A stretch of 24,335 nucleotides of DNA from Mnemiopsis leidyi (lineage: Eukaryota; Ctenophora; Tentaculata; Lobata; Bolinopsidae): positions 165,575 through 189,909 of the forward strand of contig JH157226.1 in the NCBI GenBank assembly GCA_000226015.1, in the 5' to 3' direction. The notes beneath the pieces were generated by a model. It was given only the letters and a program-made list of their open reading frames with translations. It was not told the origin of the DNA and did no database searches. The position numbers and the translations under genes are program-made. This document shows positions 1 to 10,700 of the stretch, piece after piece. Within the stretch, counting starts at the first letter, position 1. Each line of letters opens with the position of its first letter.

Positions 1-75
1 TCTAGTCTAGTCTAGGTCTAGTCTAGTCTAGTCTAGTCTAGTCTAGTCTAGTCTGTCTGTCTGTCTGTCTGTCTA

Positions 76-167
<92 letters not shown>

Positions 168-168
168 G
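1..168. repeat. TCTAG / GTCT microsatellite in a BRCA1 intron
   Basis: The first ~50 bases are a pentanucleotide array (TCTAG)n. It passes into a long GTCT tetranucleotide array running to about 168 with one GTCTA interruption near 73. It lies in the intron just upstream of the first visible BRCA1 exon and ends about 28 bases before that exon. The 63-residue open frame on the minus strand through it is a by-product of the repeat. Confidence 0.95.
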
Positions 169-196
169 CGCGTTACTATATTCCACTCTACATCAG

Positions 197-1139
197 GCCC
201 CGTATGAGATGCAAGGTGACTTAGAGGGAGGTAGAACACACGCTCCCCGTGCAGCTAGAATGGCCCGAGCTCTGAAGGTAAAACTTATTGAAGAGTAATT
301 AATTATTCTTACACACTTGTAAGGTATACGAACAATATTTATTTTTCGTTACTAAATCTTTATATTATGTTGACATTAAAATGTTTACTCATACTAGAAT
401 CACAAGGTTTAAAAACTTTCCAGTACCCTCTGCTATTTGCGGACACGAGTGTTTACTACGTAGGAGAGATCCGTATCATGCCACGTGACCAGTTTTCATC
501 GTTACTAGAATCAGTGGGAGTTACGATTGTTCGTCCACCTGAGATAGGTTTGTTGTTCTTACAATAACTGATATTCAACGTCGGATCTTCTCTCTGTTTT
601 AGTCTTGACAAAGTTATAGTCTGACTTTTCTTTCTTAGATTTGTCCTGTAATGAATATAGTTTCAGTTCTAAAAATTTTCCGGGAAATTAACAGATCTTT
701 CTCCTACAGGAGCCAGCACGCCCGCTTCACTTATGAGTTACAAGACACAGACAAAAATCAAACCTTTAATAGACTCCGATGTTACTGACATCAATAAGGT
801 GAGTAACATGTGTTAGTAACACGTGTAACGAGGTGTGTTCTCTGGACAACCTAGTTCTTCAAATACCTAGTAAGTAGTAACTACTATGGTTGTTTGATAA
901 ATAATCATCCAGATTTGATATTATTACTTAAGTTTAGTAAACGCTCTTGAAAATAAATAATCTGTGACCATGTGCACATTTCAGAGAGGTATTTAAGACA
1001 GGTATTTGAACTATGCAAGTAACATGTGAGCACATTTCAGGCAAGAGATGAGACAGGTATTGAACCGATCACTGCACAGTGGGTTATTGAGTGTATCGCA
1101 GCGTTTAGAGTTCTTCCTCCTGAAGCTATTTCCAGATGA
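197..1139 (+). CDS. BRCA1: BRCA1 C-terminus (second BRCT repeat), last four exons, 5' truncated by window edge
   Basis: Four exons join in phase: 197-277, 424-547, 710-798, 1041-1139 (stop TGA). They encode the last 130 residues. The first exon gives the inter-BRCT linker with YEMQGDLEGG, R-T-H and PRAAR. This lines up with the human BRCA1 linker (FEVRGD, NGRNH, GPKRAR). The following exons give a BRCT fold: YYVGEIRIMPRDQFSSLLES, a glycine turn, then PITAQWVIECIAAF with the conserved BRCT tryptophan, ending LPPEAISR. BRCA1 is a ubiquitin-ligase scaffold in homologous recombination, and its tandem BRCT repeats read phosphoserine ligands in the nucleus. The first exon is 27 codons, phase 0 at both ends. 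From memory the matching human exon is 28 codons in the same phase. The RING and first BRCT must lie left of the window. BARD1 was the main alternative, but its linker lacks the GD...GR.H pattern. AATAAA at 1288-1293 could be the poly(A) signal. Confidence 0.85.
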
Positions 1140-2205
1140 GAAACATTCTTTTGTTATTCAGTGACCAGAAAACTTCTTTAAAAACGTCTTTCGCAATGAA
1201 TTTAAATCCGATTGTTTTTAGTCATTATTCAAACTGTTACTATTTCCGTCAAGGCCATTCTGCAAAATTTGAAATGTCACGGTGTGGAATAAATCAAATT
1301 TCGTGTCACATCTAGAAAAATTAGATACTATTTACCAATGTTACGCAAATTTTTTTGACAGTTTAAGCCATTTTTGACAATTATGTTGGGATTAAAATTT
1401 TATAATTTCCTAAATACTGAATTTCAGTTTCAAAAGAGCTACTTTGTTTATTTGCTCAGCTGTTTTAGCCATAATTTATAAAACTAATGCACTGTTTTGT
1501 TTTTGAATTGTAAAATTCATGTTTATTGTAATATATTTTTCGTAAAATTAGTATAGATATAACTTGTCTTAGTGCTTAAACATATGGTCCCTGATCGCAT
1601 AATTTTCCCTCAAAAAATACTTACGTGATAAATAAAATGAAAATAAATGTAGTTTAAATTTTAAACAAACGCGATTTACATACTTTAGACATACAGTGAC
1701 CGAGTTGCCCACTAACAACTGTGATCAATAAAGTATCGCAAATTTCACCTCACAAATCCTTTTAAAAACGGTGTCTTGAATCTATATTGATAAAATATAC
1801 AAAGATCAAATGTTTACCACACATTAGTTATGTAAGAGGACAGGGTACACTGGATGGTGTGATATGTCTATAACAGTATACCAACAAAGTAAAGCATTTG
1901 TTTACCTCTCCAAATACAGTCTCACCCGATTCTTCGTTTCTTCAGGTTATTTACCTTCAAATTACCTTTAATTTACCTTTAATTACATCATAGCGTTTTC
2001 TAATTATTCAATTGTGTACCTTTGTAAAGAGCGCTCATTTATAAAATGACTTTACTCCGAGATTTCAATCTCACAAAAAGAGGATCTGAAAATATTTTTC
2101 TCAGGATGCTGCATTTCCGCCTACATAACCGGTAGAAATCTCTGTAAAAAAGTTGATTCCCCGCGCACCGCTGCGTACGGTCGAGTATGTGCGCACTATG
2201 GTAAG
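1140..2205. other. AT-rich intergenic DNA between BRCA1 and the next gene
   Basis: No coding signal is visible on either strand. The first ~150 bases are probably BRCA1 3' UTR (AATAAA at 1288-1293). The last ~60 bases (from 2160) become CpG-rich, which is typical of a promoter or first exon, just before the ATG at 2206. Confidence 0.6.
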
Positions 2206-4400
2206 ATGTGTGGAGCGTTGTTATGGGGACACATGCTCGTCACCTGCAGCGGAGCTCTCATCTTGGCTAGAGCAAAGAACTTGCCTCGAGCTGTCATGTT
2301 ACAAAAAGGTGAGTTTTTGATTATTTGATATCTGTGGAACTTGCCGTTACGCAGTCAATTCGTGCACATCAAACAGCAGAAAGGTCTTTATCACATTATG
2401 TGTGTAGGGCGCACAATGATTTTAGCCCCACATTTCGCGCTAAAAACAAACTTCTCCGCGCGCACGTACGTTTTTATTATAGAATTTATCACTTTTCAAA
2501 CGTATTACCGCCATTCGATAAAATCGAGTTATTGCATATTTGGTTCATAACCTGTAAAGTTTTATCTTGCCATTCTATTTCGACTGACCCTGATCTATGA
2601 TATTGTTTGTTTCATCGTACTGAGATGATCGTAAACTATATCCAAGTTTCAATCCCCTTCAGGTTTCGTGTACGGAGATAAAATGGGGTTTAGTACAATG
2701 TGTGTGTACGTGATAACCAGGGAGCTATCCTCGCGCGAGTGGTTCGCACAGATCTCAACTGGGGCGTATAGCGGGCTGAAATACAGTCTTCTTCAGGGAC
2801 AGAAAGGGTGGGCTGCATACCACTCTACTAGATATGGTATGTTGAGTTATGTAAACTTACTGACTATAACACTAATGGACATGTCTTCCATTAAAATATC
2901 TTCAGGCTGGTTTATTTGTTTTATAAACCTTCTTACTGATTTAATGTGATATGATATCACTATTTTGGGGGGAAGTTGGGTGCAGCCCATCATAATCAAG
3001 TAACGCTATCACGTCATATAAACGATTAGGGACCCCTCCTCCTAAACTCATTTCCCTGTTGATCGTTTTGCTCATTATTATTTAAAGATATCCCCTCATT
3101 TTGACAACAATGATCTCTCCCTGCTCAGGGTTCTATGGAGGTTTAGCATGTTTTGTCGTTTATTCCTTCGCCATGTGTCTACACGAACTGTGGAACATCT
3201 TTATCGACCCTGAGCTGACTTACAGTGCCTGGGATAATCTAGATCTGGAGGAGTATTTCGCTCACAGGATAAGCCATTTTGTAAGTGTTCATTTTGCCTT
3301 GCTCAAAATACAGAGATATTTTGTAAGTGTTCATTTTACACGCTCAAAAATCAAAAATATTTTATAAGTGTTCATATTGCCTTAGCTCAAAATACAGAAA
3401 GATTGTATAAGTGCTCATTTTCCTTTGCTCTAAATACAAAAACAATTAAAAAGACAGAGAACAAGCTTTTCGCTACTAATTAAAACATCATCTTCAGTTC
3501 AATGTTGACAAGTGGACAGCGTACTTTGATCGCAGCGGCATTGAAGAATTGATAAAATCTGCGAGGAAAGAAATGGACGAGTTAGATGAACTGATGGAAA
3601 TAGCTGGCATTGGTCCTGGAGGTTCGTAAAGAATAGTTTCAGAAATTTACGAAAAACGGCTCCTGGTTAAGTAAACCACGTTGTCATTGTTTTATACATC
3701 CAATTAATATTTACTCACTCCTGGAACATCACTCTCTTGTCAAAACTTCCAACTTATTCTAAAGGTGTGAGCAATACAGAAACACGTTTGAAGTCAACTT
3801 TTTTAGTCCGTGTTTACTGGCTTTATTTTAGATTTGGAGTTCGTTAAACCGAAGGAGATAAGCGACAAGATGTTTGCGATAATAGATAAGATAAAGACAG
3901 GTCGGAGAGAGTACGATGACGAGAGCGTTACCACGACAACTATTCTTGAAACTAGGTAATGTCACCACGACAACTTTTCTTGAAATTAGGTTATGTTACC
4001 ACAACGACTATTCTTGAAACTAGTATAATGTTACCACCACATCTATTCTTGCAAATAATAATTGTTCTTAAATATTGGTGAATTTAATATAACAATTATT
4101 ATTCGACAGTTATGATATACAGGTCTAAGCTCCTTATAAATTTGGCTACAACTTTACCAATACAAATTACGTTAGTTGCATTGTAAATAGATAAACTTAC
4201 TTGTTAATTTCATCTTTATCTAAAGTTTATTGTTGATATTGAAACTCCTGATCTAGCTACTACACTGTTATTACGAATTATAAAACACTTTGTTTAAACT
4301 TCAAAACCATTCCAGGTCGCGACAGTTTGACCCCCATTACGACACGAGCGCGTCACGGCGTGGTAACGTTATTACACAAGCTAGGAAAGGCGGCTACTGA
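2206..4400 (+). CDS. Unrecognised ~253-residue multi-pass membrane protein, six exons
   Basis: Exons 2206-2308, 2663-2836, 3129-3280, 3498-3621, 3832-3955 and 4316-4400 join with consistent phases and canonical GT/AG ends, giving 253 residues and a TGA stop. The N-terminal half (about residues 1-115) is hydrophobic and glycine-rich with three or four likely membrane segments: LLWGHMLVTCSGALILA, MGFSTMCVYVI, a glycine-spaced stretch ISTGAYSGLKYSLLQG, and YGGLACFVVYSFAM. The C-terminal half is soluble and acidic/charged, with a probable helix around ELIKSARKEMDELDELMEI, and ends in a basic tail. The glycine spacing recalls Tim17/Tim22-type proteins, but this is only an impression and I assign no function. 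The reading frame is open upstream of the chosen ATG to at least 2101, so the start could lie further 5'. Two of its donor sites are embedded in tandem repeats. Confidence 0.75.
3276..3440 (+). repeat. ~42-bp tandem repeat spanning the exon 3 donor
   Basis: Four diverging copies each contain TTTTGTAAGTGTTCAT or a near match. The GTAAGTG cores start at 3281 and 3323, with ATAAGTG versions at 3364 and 3407, giving spacings of 42, 41 and 43. The first core is the splice donor used in the exon model. The second is an equally good donor exactly 42 bases downstream. Confidence 0.9.
3925..4060 (+). repeat. ~34-bp tandem repeat spanning the exon 5 donor
   Basis: About four copies of a unit beginning GTTACCACGACAACTATTC and ending GAAACTAGGTAAT. 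The first copy is coding and includes the exon end and donor (exon ends 3955). The next three copies, increasingly degraded, fill the start of the intron. The second keeps AGGT; the third has AGTATAAT and has lost it. Confidence 0.9.
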
Positions 4401-5020
4401 ACCTGGTTACATTATGACGTCACCGTGTGACATAACGACATCATTGCGTCATCTCTACTTGTATCCTGACGCCGGTGTTACTAAAACGAGTTAATGGCGA
4501 GACAATTGAACATTTCACAGCTCAATTTTTGTATTTTCGTAACTAAGGGATGGCTGTTTAGACTGTGAACACCTGATTGCCATTTTTCACAGCCATAGGT
4601 TTTTCCATTTTTCACAGCCATAGGTTTTTCGGTTGGCTTATCCAAAATTCCGGATTTAAGAATTTGTTAACAGTTTTAAAAGATTTTTGGCGTAATACCA
4701 TTGCATATGTATTGCAAATAATTTAAGTTTACAAAGGTTTTAACTCCACTTTCTATTGTCTAAGAAGTGAGAGTATTTATATTTTTAAGTTATTACAATA
4801 ATTTTTTGATTTATGTCTAGTGGTTAAAAGGGACCATGTAGGTACACGTGAAATTGAATCTTCATTGTTTGGAAATTTAAAGGTAATTTATTGGTTTTTT
4901 AAAGTGCTGTATTATTTCTATTCATTTGCAATTGGCCTGCAATCTTAAGCGTTCAACATGAACATTTAATGGCAAGATGCTATCAGTCTCATGTTCTTAA
5001 GTTGATACGTATATCGAGGT
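4401..5020. other. Intergenic/3' UTR DNA
   Basis: AT-rich sequence after the stop of the membrane-protein gene, with no gene visible. It contains one exact 25-bp tandem duplication at 4581-4630 (unit begins CATTTTTCACAGCCATAGG). No AATAAA poly(A) signal was seen close to the stop. Confidence 0.6.
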
Positions 5021-6180
5021 GTTACCCGTTGCGGTCGAGGTGTTACCTACACGCGTGCGGCTCGCAGCTTTGCTGTTCTCTCGTTCCTGGTTTCGTTAGA
5101 ACTTGACGAGATTATATTTGACGAGATTATATCCGTCTACCGTTCTAACGAAACGAGCTGCGAGAGTCGGGTATGACCGCGACAAGTTAGAACTTTTGAG
5201 CTGTTGTGTCGCGCGTCCGTCCTAATTTCGCGATAAGCTTGCACAGGGATAAACGTGTTTAGCAAAGTATGAGCTTTTGCGTCGCGCGTCCGTCCTAATT
5301 TCGCGCTAAGCTCGCACAAAGATATATATACGTGTTTAGCAAGCTTAGCAAGACAAAATCAGACAAGTGCTTCGCCTAGTAGGCTAGTAGGCAGCGCGCA
5401 CCCTCCTGTTGTTTGACTTTGTCTTGTCGCGTTGAGGTGTTACCCGACCCGCGCGCGGCTCGCAGTTTGCTGCTCTCCTGGCGAGGAGAGCAACGTCTAA
5501 CGTTTTGTTTGAACATTAGACGGTTATCATCCCGTCAAACTTTGTCCGACCCTCATTCGTTGTACTTGTCTGACCCTCATTCGGAGAATAAAATGACGGG
5601 AGGGTGTGCGCTGCTGTACAAGTACAACTACAAGGCGCGCGCAGCGCAAGCCAAGGGCTATGTTCAATGTTGGCTTAGCTTGTCTTCGCGCGCGCTCAAC
5701 GGGCGATGCGCGTCTAGAATTTCTCCAGGCCAGAAATGCGTGAAAGCGCGTGATGGCCGCGACAGTAGGTTATCAACCTACAACGCGCGCGCCGGAGGCT
5801 GCCGCTTCGTGGCAGCAGGGCTATACAACGTGTAGCAAGGCTTAGCTGTAGCAACGTTACCCCTATGTCAGCGCGTGTGCCCGCGGCTTCAATTTGCAAT
5901 TATATTCACGTCTATACCTTGCAGTTGCTCTAACAAGAGCCCTTTTGCGCGCGCCACCAGAGAAATCAGCCGCTCGCAGCGAGCGTAATGCGTAAGCACC
6001 TGCTTAGGTTTAACGTCTAGCAAATCACACTGACCTCTCAGAATTTAGAGCCGCACGCGCACAGCATATGAGCTATAGTGTATACTGGTTTAGCTTGTCT
6101 GACTTTGTCCGACCCTCAATCTCATTATGAGAATAAAATGTCAGGAGGGTGCGCGCTGCCGTACAAATACTATGGTTTAC
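5020..6180. repeat. CpG-rich mosaic of direct and inverted repeats (possible non-autonomous element)
   Basis: An island of GC- and CpG-rich DNA within AT-rich surroundings. A module with GAGGTGTTACC ... CGGCTCGCAG occurs near 5035-5068 and 5435-5468. A ~70-bp module with CGCGCGTCCGTCCTAATTTC occurs at about 5194-5263 and 5268-5343. A module with TTTGTCCGACCCTCA ... AATAAAATG ... GAGGGTG occurs at about 5541-5634 and 6104-6170. A 19-bp sequence at 5390-5408 is repeated exactly in inverted orientation at 6142-6160. No transposase frame is visible, and the open frames inside look like by-products of the composition. Confidence 0.7.
5078..5166. repeat. Inverted repeat with 25-base arms (foldback)
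   Basis: Arms 5078-5102 and 5142-5166. The inner 13 bases (GTTTCGTTAGAAC / GTTCTAACGAAAC) are perfectly complementary, as are the outer six (CTCTCG / CGAGAG), with a mismatched stretch between. The loop holds an exact tandem duplication of TTGACGAGATTATAT at 5103-5132. Confidence 0.85.
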
Positions 6181-7720
6181 TTTTAGCAACCTGCAATTAA
6201 ACGTGCTGACGTGTTGTCAGTTCAGGTTCTACTACTGCCGCCGAATAACTTTAACTACAATTTTCTTGAAGCTAAAGCTTTACAAATGAAATATAGATAT
6301 TTGATTGACACAATGCATCAGAATAAAATCTATTCCATTTCCATTTGTCAATGTCTATTACAACAAGAATTTTATCAAAATCACAAACTTCTGGTCAAAA
6401 ATTGAAGTCAATTAAAGAAATCAATACATCTCAGTCTTAATCTTATATTATTTCCAATGACAATGTATACATAACACATAAATTGGATACCAAGCGATGC
6501 TCCGCATGGCATTGGTAATGGTAAGGTATATGTTTGGCATTAAAATATTCTAGGCTGTAGGTAATATCAATAATGATATCGTAATTAAACAACTCGCCAA
6601 AAACGCTAAAAATGAAATGAAGTAAGAAGAACAAGAAATCTGCGTCTTCTTGAATAGTACTGGACACTGGTGATAGGCAAGCATGCATCTGAAGTAGAAA
6701 AAGCTGCAGCCTAAGTTAATTTATGTCATATCATGTATCAGTACCTTGTCATGTAATTATTTATATCTGTACATTAAAGTTTGTCCCCTCATTGTTATAA
6801 TTGTGATTGTTAATTTACATTTAACTGAATGATATGATATTCAACAATAAAATCAGTCGGTACAATTGGAATATTCAGTAATATACAGAACTCATTGTTA
6901 CATTAAAAGTAAATGAACCTGCTACGTCTAAGTTATTCATGAAGAGTTTACCATCTAGTCAAATTTCGAAAATAAAAACAAAGTAAAAAGTACAAATCTC
7001 GTTGCCCTAACGACGTCATCACAAACAACGGCAGCACTTGTCCCAACAAGAATCGCCCGCGTTTTCCGCAAATCGTTTCTTGTTTGTTTTCCGTAGTTGA
7101 ATCGCAAATCGGTCTAGCATCATCTGCAATGTTTAGCTTGTAGCGTAATTATGTTTTCAGTTTTTCTAAAAGAAATTATTCCTTTTCTCGATATAAGGAC
7201 TTGCTAAGTAACATTGGTGAAAGAATTCAGATTAATTTACAACCAAACGTTTTAACGTTAAATTGTTTTTTAACGAAACGATGCAAACGTTTCCTGTAAT
7301 TAATTTGTACTCCTTAATTTAAAATTTATAGTTTATTTTGGAAGCCGCTAAGGAGAAATGGAAGAAAATTTAGGAGAAGCAAGCAAAATTTGTCTAATAC
7401 AATAAGTGAATACTTCAGATGTTTATAAACATTACAAAATTAAACACTTGCCATGAAAAACCCAGACGAGGATCTTAAAATAACTATTTCTTAAAATGAG
7501 ATAAAATGACATAAAAAATTCTCGCTTTGCATAGAGTTGAAATGATGCAAATACTTAAAAAAGCAGATGCTACAGAAAGCAATAGCACGAATCATTCCTT
7601 AAATCAGCAAAACATATCTCCATACAGATAAGATGAATCTTATCCTCTTAACTGACTGTCCGAATGAAGATATCATTAAATGCGGCTAAGTTCTGCTTCA
7701 CATCAACGGCCAGGTCAAGC
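6181..7720. other. AT-rich intergenic DNA downstream of VPS13
   Basis: No convincing coding region on either strand. The 81-residue minus-strand frame at 6443-6688 has no recognisable features. A TTTATT on the plus strand at 7332-7337 (AATAAA on the minus strand) is a possible VPS13 poly(A) signal about 390 bases past the stop. The part around 7000-7100 is GC-richer, without a nameable feature. Confidence 0.55.
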
Positions 7721-10700
7721 TTACCCTTGATGGTAGTGAGAGTAGCGCTTCCTAAATTCGCGATATAATAGCTGAAAATAGAGAGGATGCTACCCCCCGG
7801 AAGATCAAGGAATGCTACCTTATACAGGGAGGTACTACTTATTTTACAGAGATGCTGCTTTAACTAGGAATACTAATTTTGATACGGCAGCGTAAAAAGG
7901 AGATAATGTAAATACATCCATGTATCGCATAGAGATAGAGAAAACTTTTCTTTAGTTCTGCTGCAGCATACTAAACCTGTACAAAATAGAGAAATACTGC
8001 AGCAGAGCCGTATGATTATAGGAGTAATAGTCAAAGGTATTTTGGGAGGGGTCAATCATCATTAATAACAGGTCAGAGTGTTCTATCGATTGATTGACCA
8101 TGCCCAACTTCCAATTGGTCAATCACTGTCACATGATACAAAAATATGCGACTCGTCACCAAAAATACCTTTTTCTATTTTCCGACAGAAGGCAATAGAT
8201 AACACACAAGCTCCCCAGCGATACATAGAGGTATGTAATGTGTTAAAGAAAGTAAGTTGTTTGAAATAAATTTTAGATAGAGACCTCGATCAACTGGTAG
8301 CAGTGAGTTTTGGAAAAAACAGAGGAAAAGTAATCAATTCGTAAATTATGTAAAAACAGCGTATTGTGCAGAATATAAATTATTAGAGATTAGATTGCAC
8401 AATAATGATACATACACTATTAATTGTACAATGTAGAGTCTAGTCTATACACGCTATACATAGTGCAATATACACTTATACATTGTACAATGAGCATGTT
8501 GATGTATACACAAAATATAATGTACATTTTAATGAAGGTTTCACGTCGAACGCAATAATCAGAACACGATATACCTGTGTTTCTTCGGAAGTCGGTAAGG
8601 TAACCAGCCTAGTCTTTTTCCGTCGGTTTTTGAAAAACTTAGAAATTCCAACATTTGGATCCTGAAATGCGGAGTACAATAAAAAATATATATCATTTAA
8701 GCTTCTTCTGAGCACCAAGCAGATTAATTAAGTATTCTACAGAATTAGTATTCTAGTTCGTGTGACCACTTATTGGGCTTTTAGACGTCTTGAACTTCTC
8801 AACCAACATTTGAATATATTTGGTAGTGACAGGATGGATTACTGAAGGGCACTGTGATTAAGTGGTTTATGTGGTTACTAATCCTTATCGATCATTCATG
8901 TTCCCAGATACTTTCAGTTTCCTTTCATAACAACCACGGTGTCTTTATTGACTAAGCCCGTGCATTCATGTTGAAGATGGTGCTATGTAAAATTTTTACC
9001 TCGTTTGAAGAAAATTAAACAAGATGTAACAAAAATGGTTAAGGCAGAATCTAAACTTTACCATGCATGCAGAAAACTCGATAGAAATCTCGTTTTCCAT
9101 GACTGTAGGTAACTTGTCGATATCTTGATAGACATGTGACCACTCAACTTTCCACTGGTTCATTACGTCATCGTATTCGGATAACACACACCTGAAAGTT
9201 TTTTGTAGTTATTAATTTTCTCGCAGCTTTTTAGTTATTTCTTACCGCTGGTCAGTTAGAATGAAGGTAGATTTAGTGGTAAGTAAAGAGTGATGGTAGT
9301 AAGTATCTGAATTACCGCTGGTCAGTAAGAATGAAAGTAGATTTAGTGGTTAGTAAAGAGTGATGGTAGAAAGTATCTGACTTACCGCTGGTCAGTTAGA
9401 ATGAAGGTAGATTTAGTGGTAAGTAAAGAGTGATGGTAGTAAGTATCTGAATTACCGCTGGTCAGTAAGAATGAAGGTAGATTTAGTGGTTAGTAAAGAG
9501 TGATGGTAGAAAGTATCTGACTTACCGCTGGTCAGTTAGAATGAAGGTAGATTTAGTGGTAAGTAAAGAGTGATGGTAGTAAGTATCTGACCACTGGTTA
9601 TGCCGCATTACTTCTCCTAACAAGTACTTCCCTGAAAAAAAGAGATATAGTGCAAGTTGAGAGTAAGACAACATCGCAATACGTGAGAGAAAAATAAGGT
9701 AATTGTCAGAGATCTCGTCAATTAGTAATAGAATATGTCAGTTTAAAGTGTAAGATCTTTTCCTCAGTGACAGAGGAATAGTGAAATAGTATTGTAGTAT
9801 ACTTAAAAACTAGCGAAATAGCGAAAATTCTATTCCGATCATACCTTCACTTTGGTTTGTATTGTAAGGTCTAATAATTTTATCTGGTTGTATGTACCGG
9901 GGATGTCTTAACACCATAATTTTCTCATCGATCTGAAAGTAACCATGGTTACAAGTACTACAATAGTCTACGCCTGCATATTTATTTTAAGTTGTTTTTA
10001 CTTCACTATCTCCTCACTTCATTCCTACGATTTTCCCCGATCTCCGAATTTATTAGTCCTACCGGTCTCTATACCAATAGCTACCTGCGTATGATGATGG
10101 ATACCGTCAATAGTGTACGTTATCATATCGTTAATTCCCCCAAGAGGTCGCGTAACTGCACCTACCAGCCCCTTTCCAACTCCCTTGAAGAATCTGAAGT
10201 TGAAGTAGAGGTGTGTGTGTGTGTGTGAGGTTAATATAAAATGGAGATAACAAATACATCATATGATCAGATAAAAGTAAAACTTCTCCTACAGCAAGGA
10301 AGTTGGGGAAGAAGACTTGTCTCACCCTTCCACCCCCTCCTGGGCTGCCCCCTCTACCGGCTTTACAACAACTCCCGTTACTCCGTGGTAAAGTCCCATC
10401 AGGAAACTCTTCCCACCTCGTACTAGACCTGAGGTGGTTTGATTAGTTAGTTGGTGAGTCACGTGGTTTTGCAGCTTTGTGATTGGTTAGATACGTGGTA
10501 TTGCGGCTTTGTGATTGGTTAGATACGTGGTATTGCGGCTTTGTGATTGGATGATTACTAGCAGTTCACTGACCAGTCCTTCCTGCAGATCCTCTGCCAT
10601 GGTAAACAATAAAGAGAGGTTCCAACGGAGGTTATCTATATGGTGGATGTAGGTTCATGCCACGGTTTAATTAATGCATGTGTGTGCGCTACCGAAAAAA

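Noticed and set aside
397..423. Alternative upstream acceptor for BRCA1 exon 424-547
   Set aside because: An acceptor at 396-397 would give ESQGLKTF, similar to human BRCA1, but its phase does not match the preceding exon ending at 277. The acceptor at 422-423 does.
197..1139. BARD1 as the identity of the BRCT fragment
   Set aside because: The end (WVIECIAAFRVLP) also resembles BARD1, but the linker exon matches the BRCA1 pattern (F/Y-E-x-x-G-D ... G-R-x-H ... P-x-x-A-R), which BARD1 lacks.
5413..5835. 140-residue plus-strand open frame
   Set aside because: It lies wholly in the CpG-rich repeat mosaic, where stops are rare by composition; no domain or splice context.
6443..6688. 81-residue minus-strand open frame
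   Set aside because: No recognisable motif, and it lies beyond the VPS13 stop codon with no matching splice structure.
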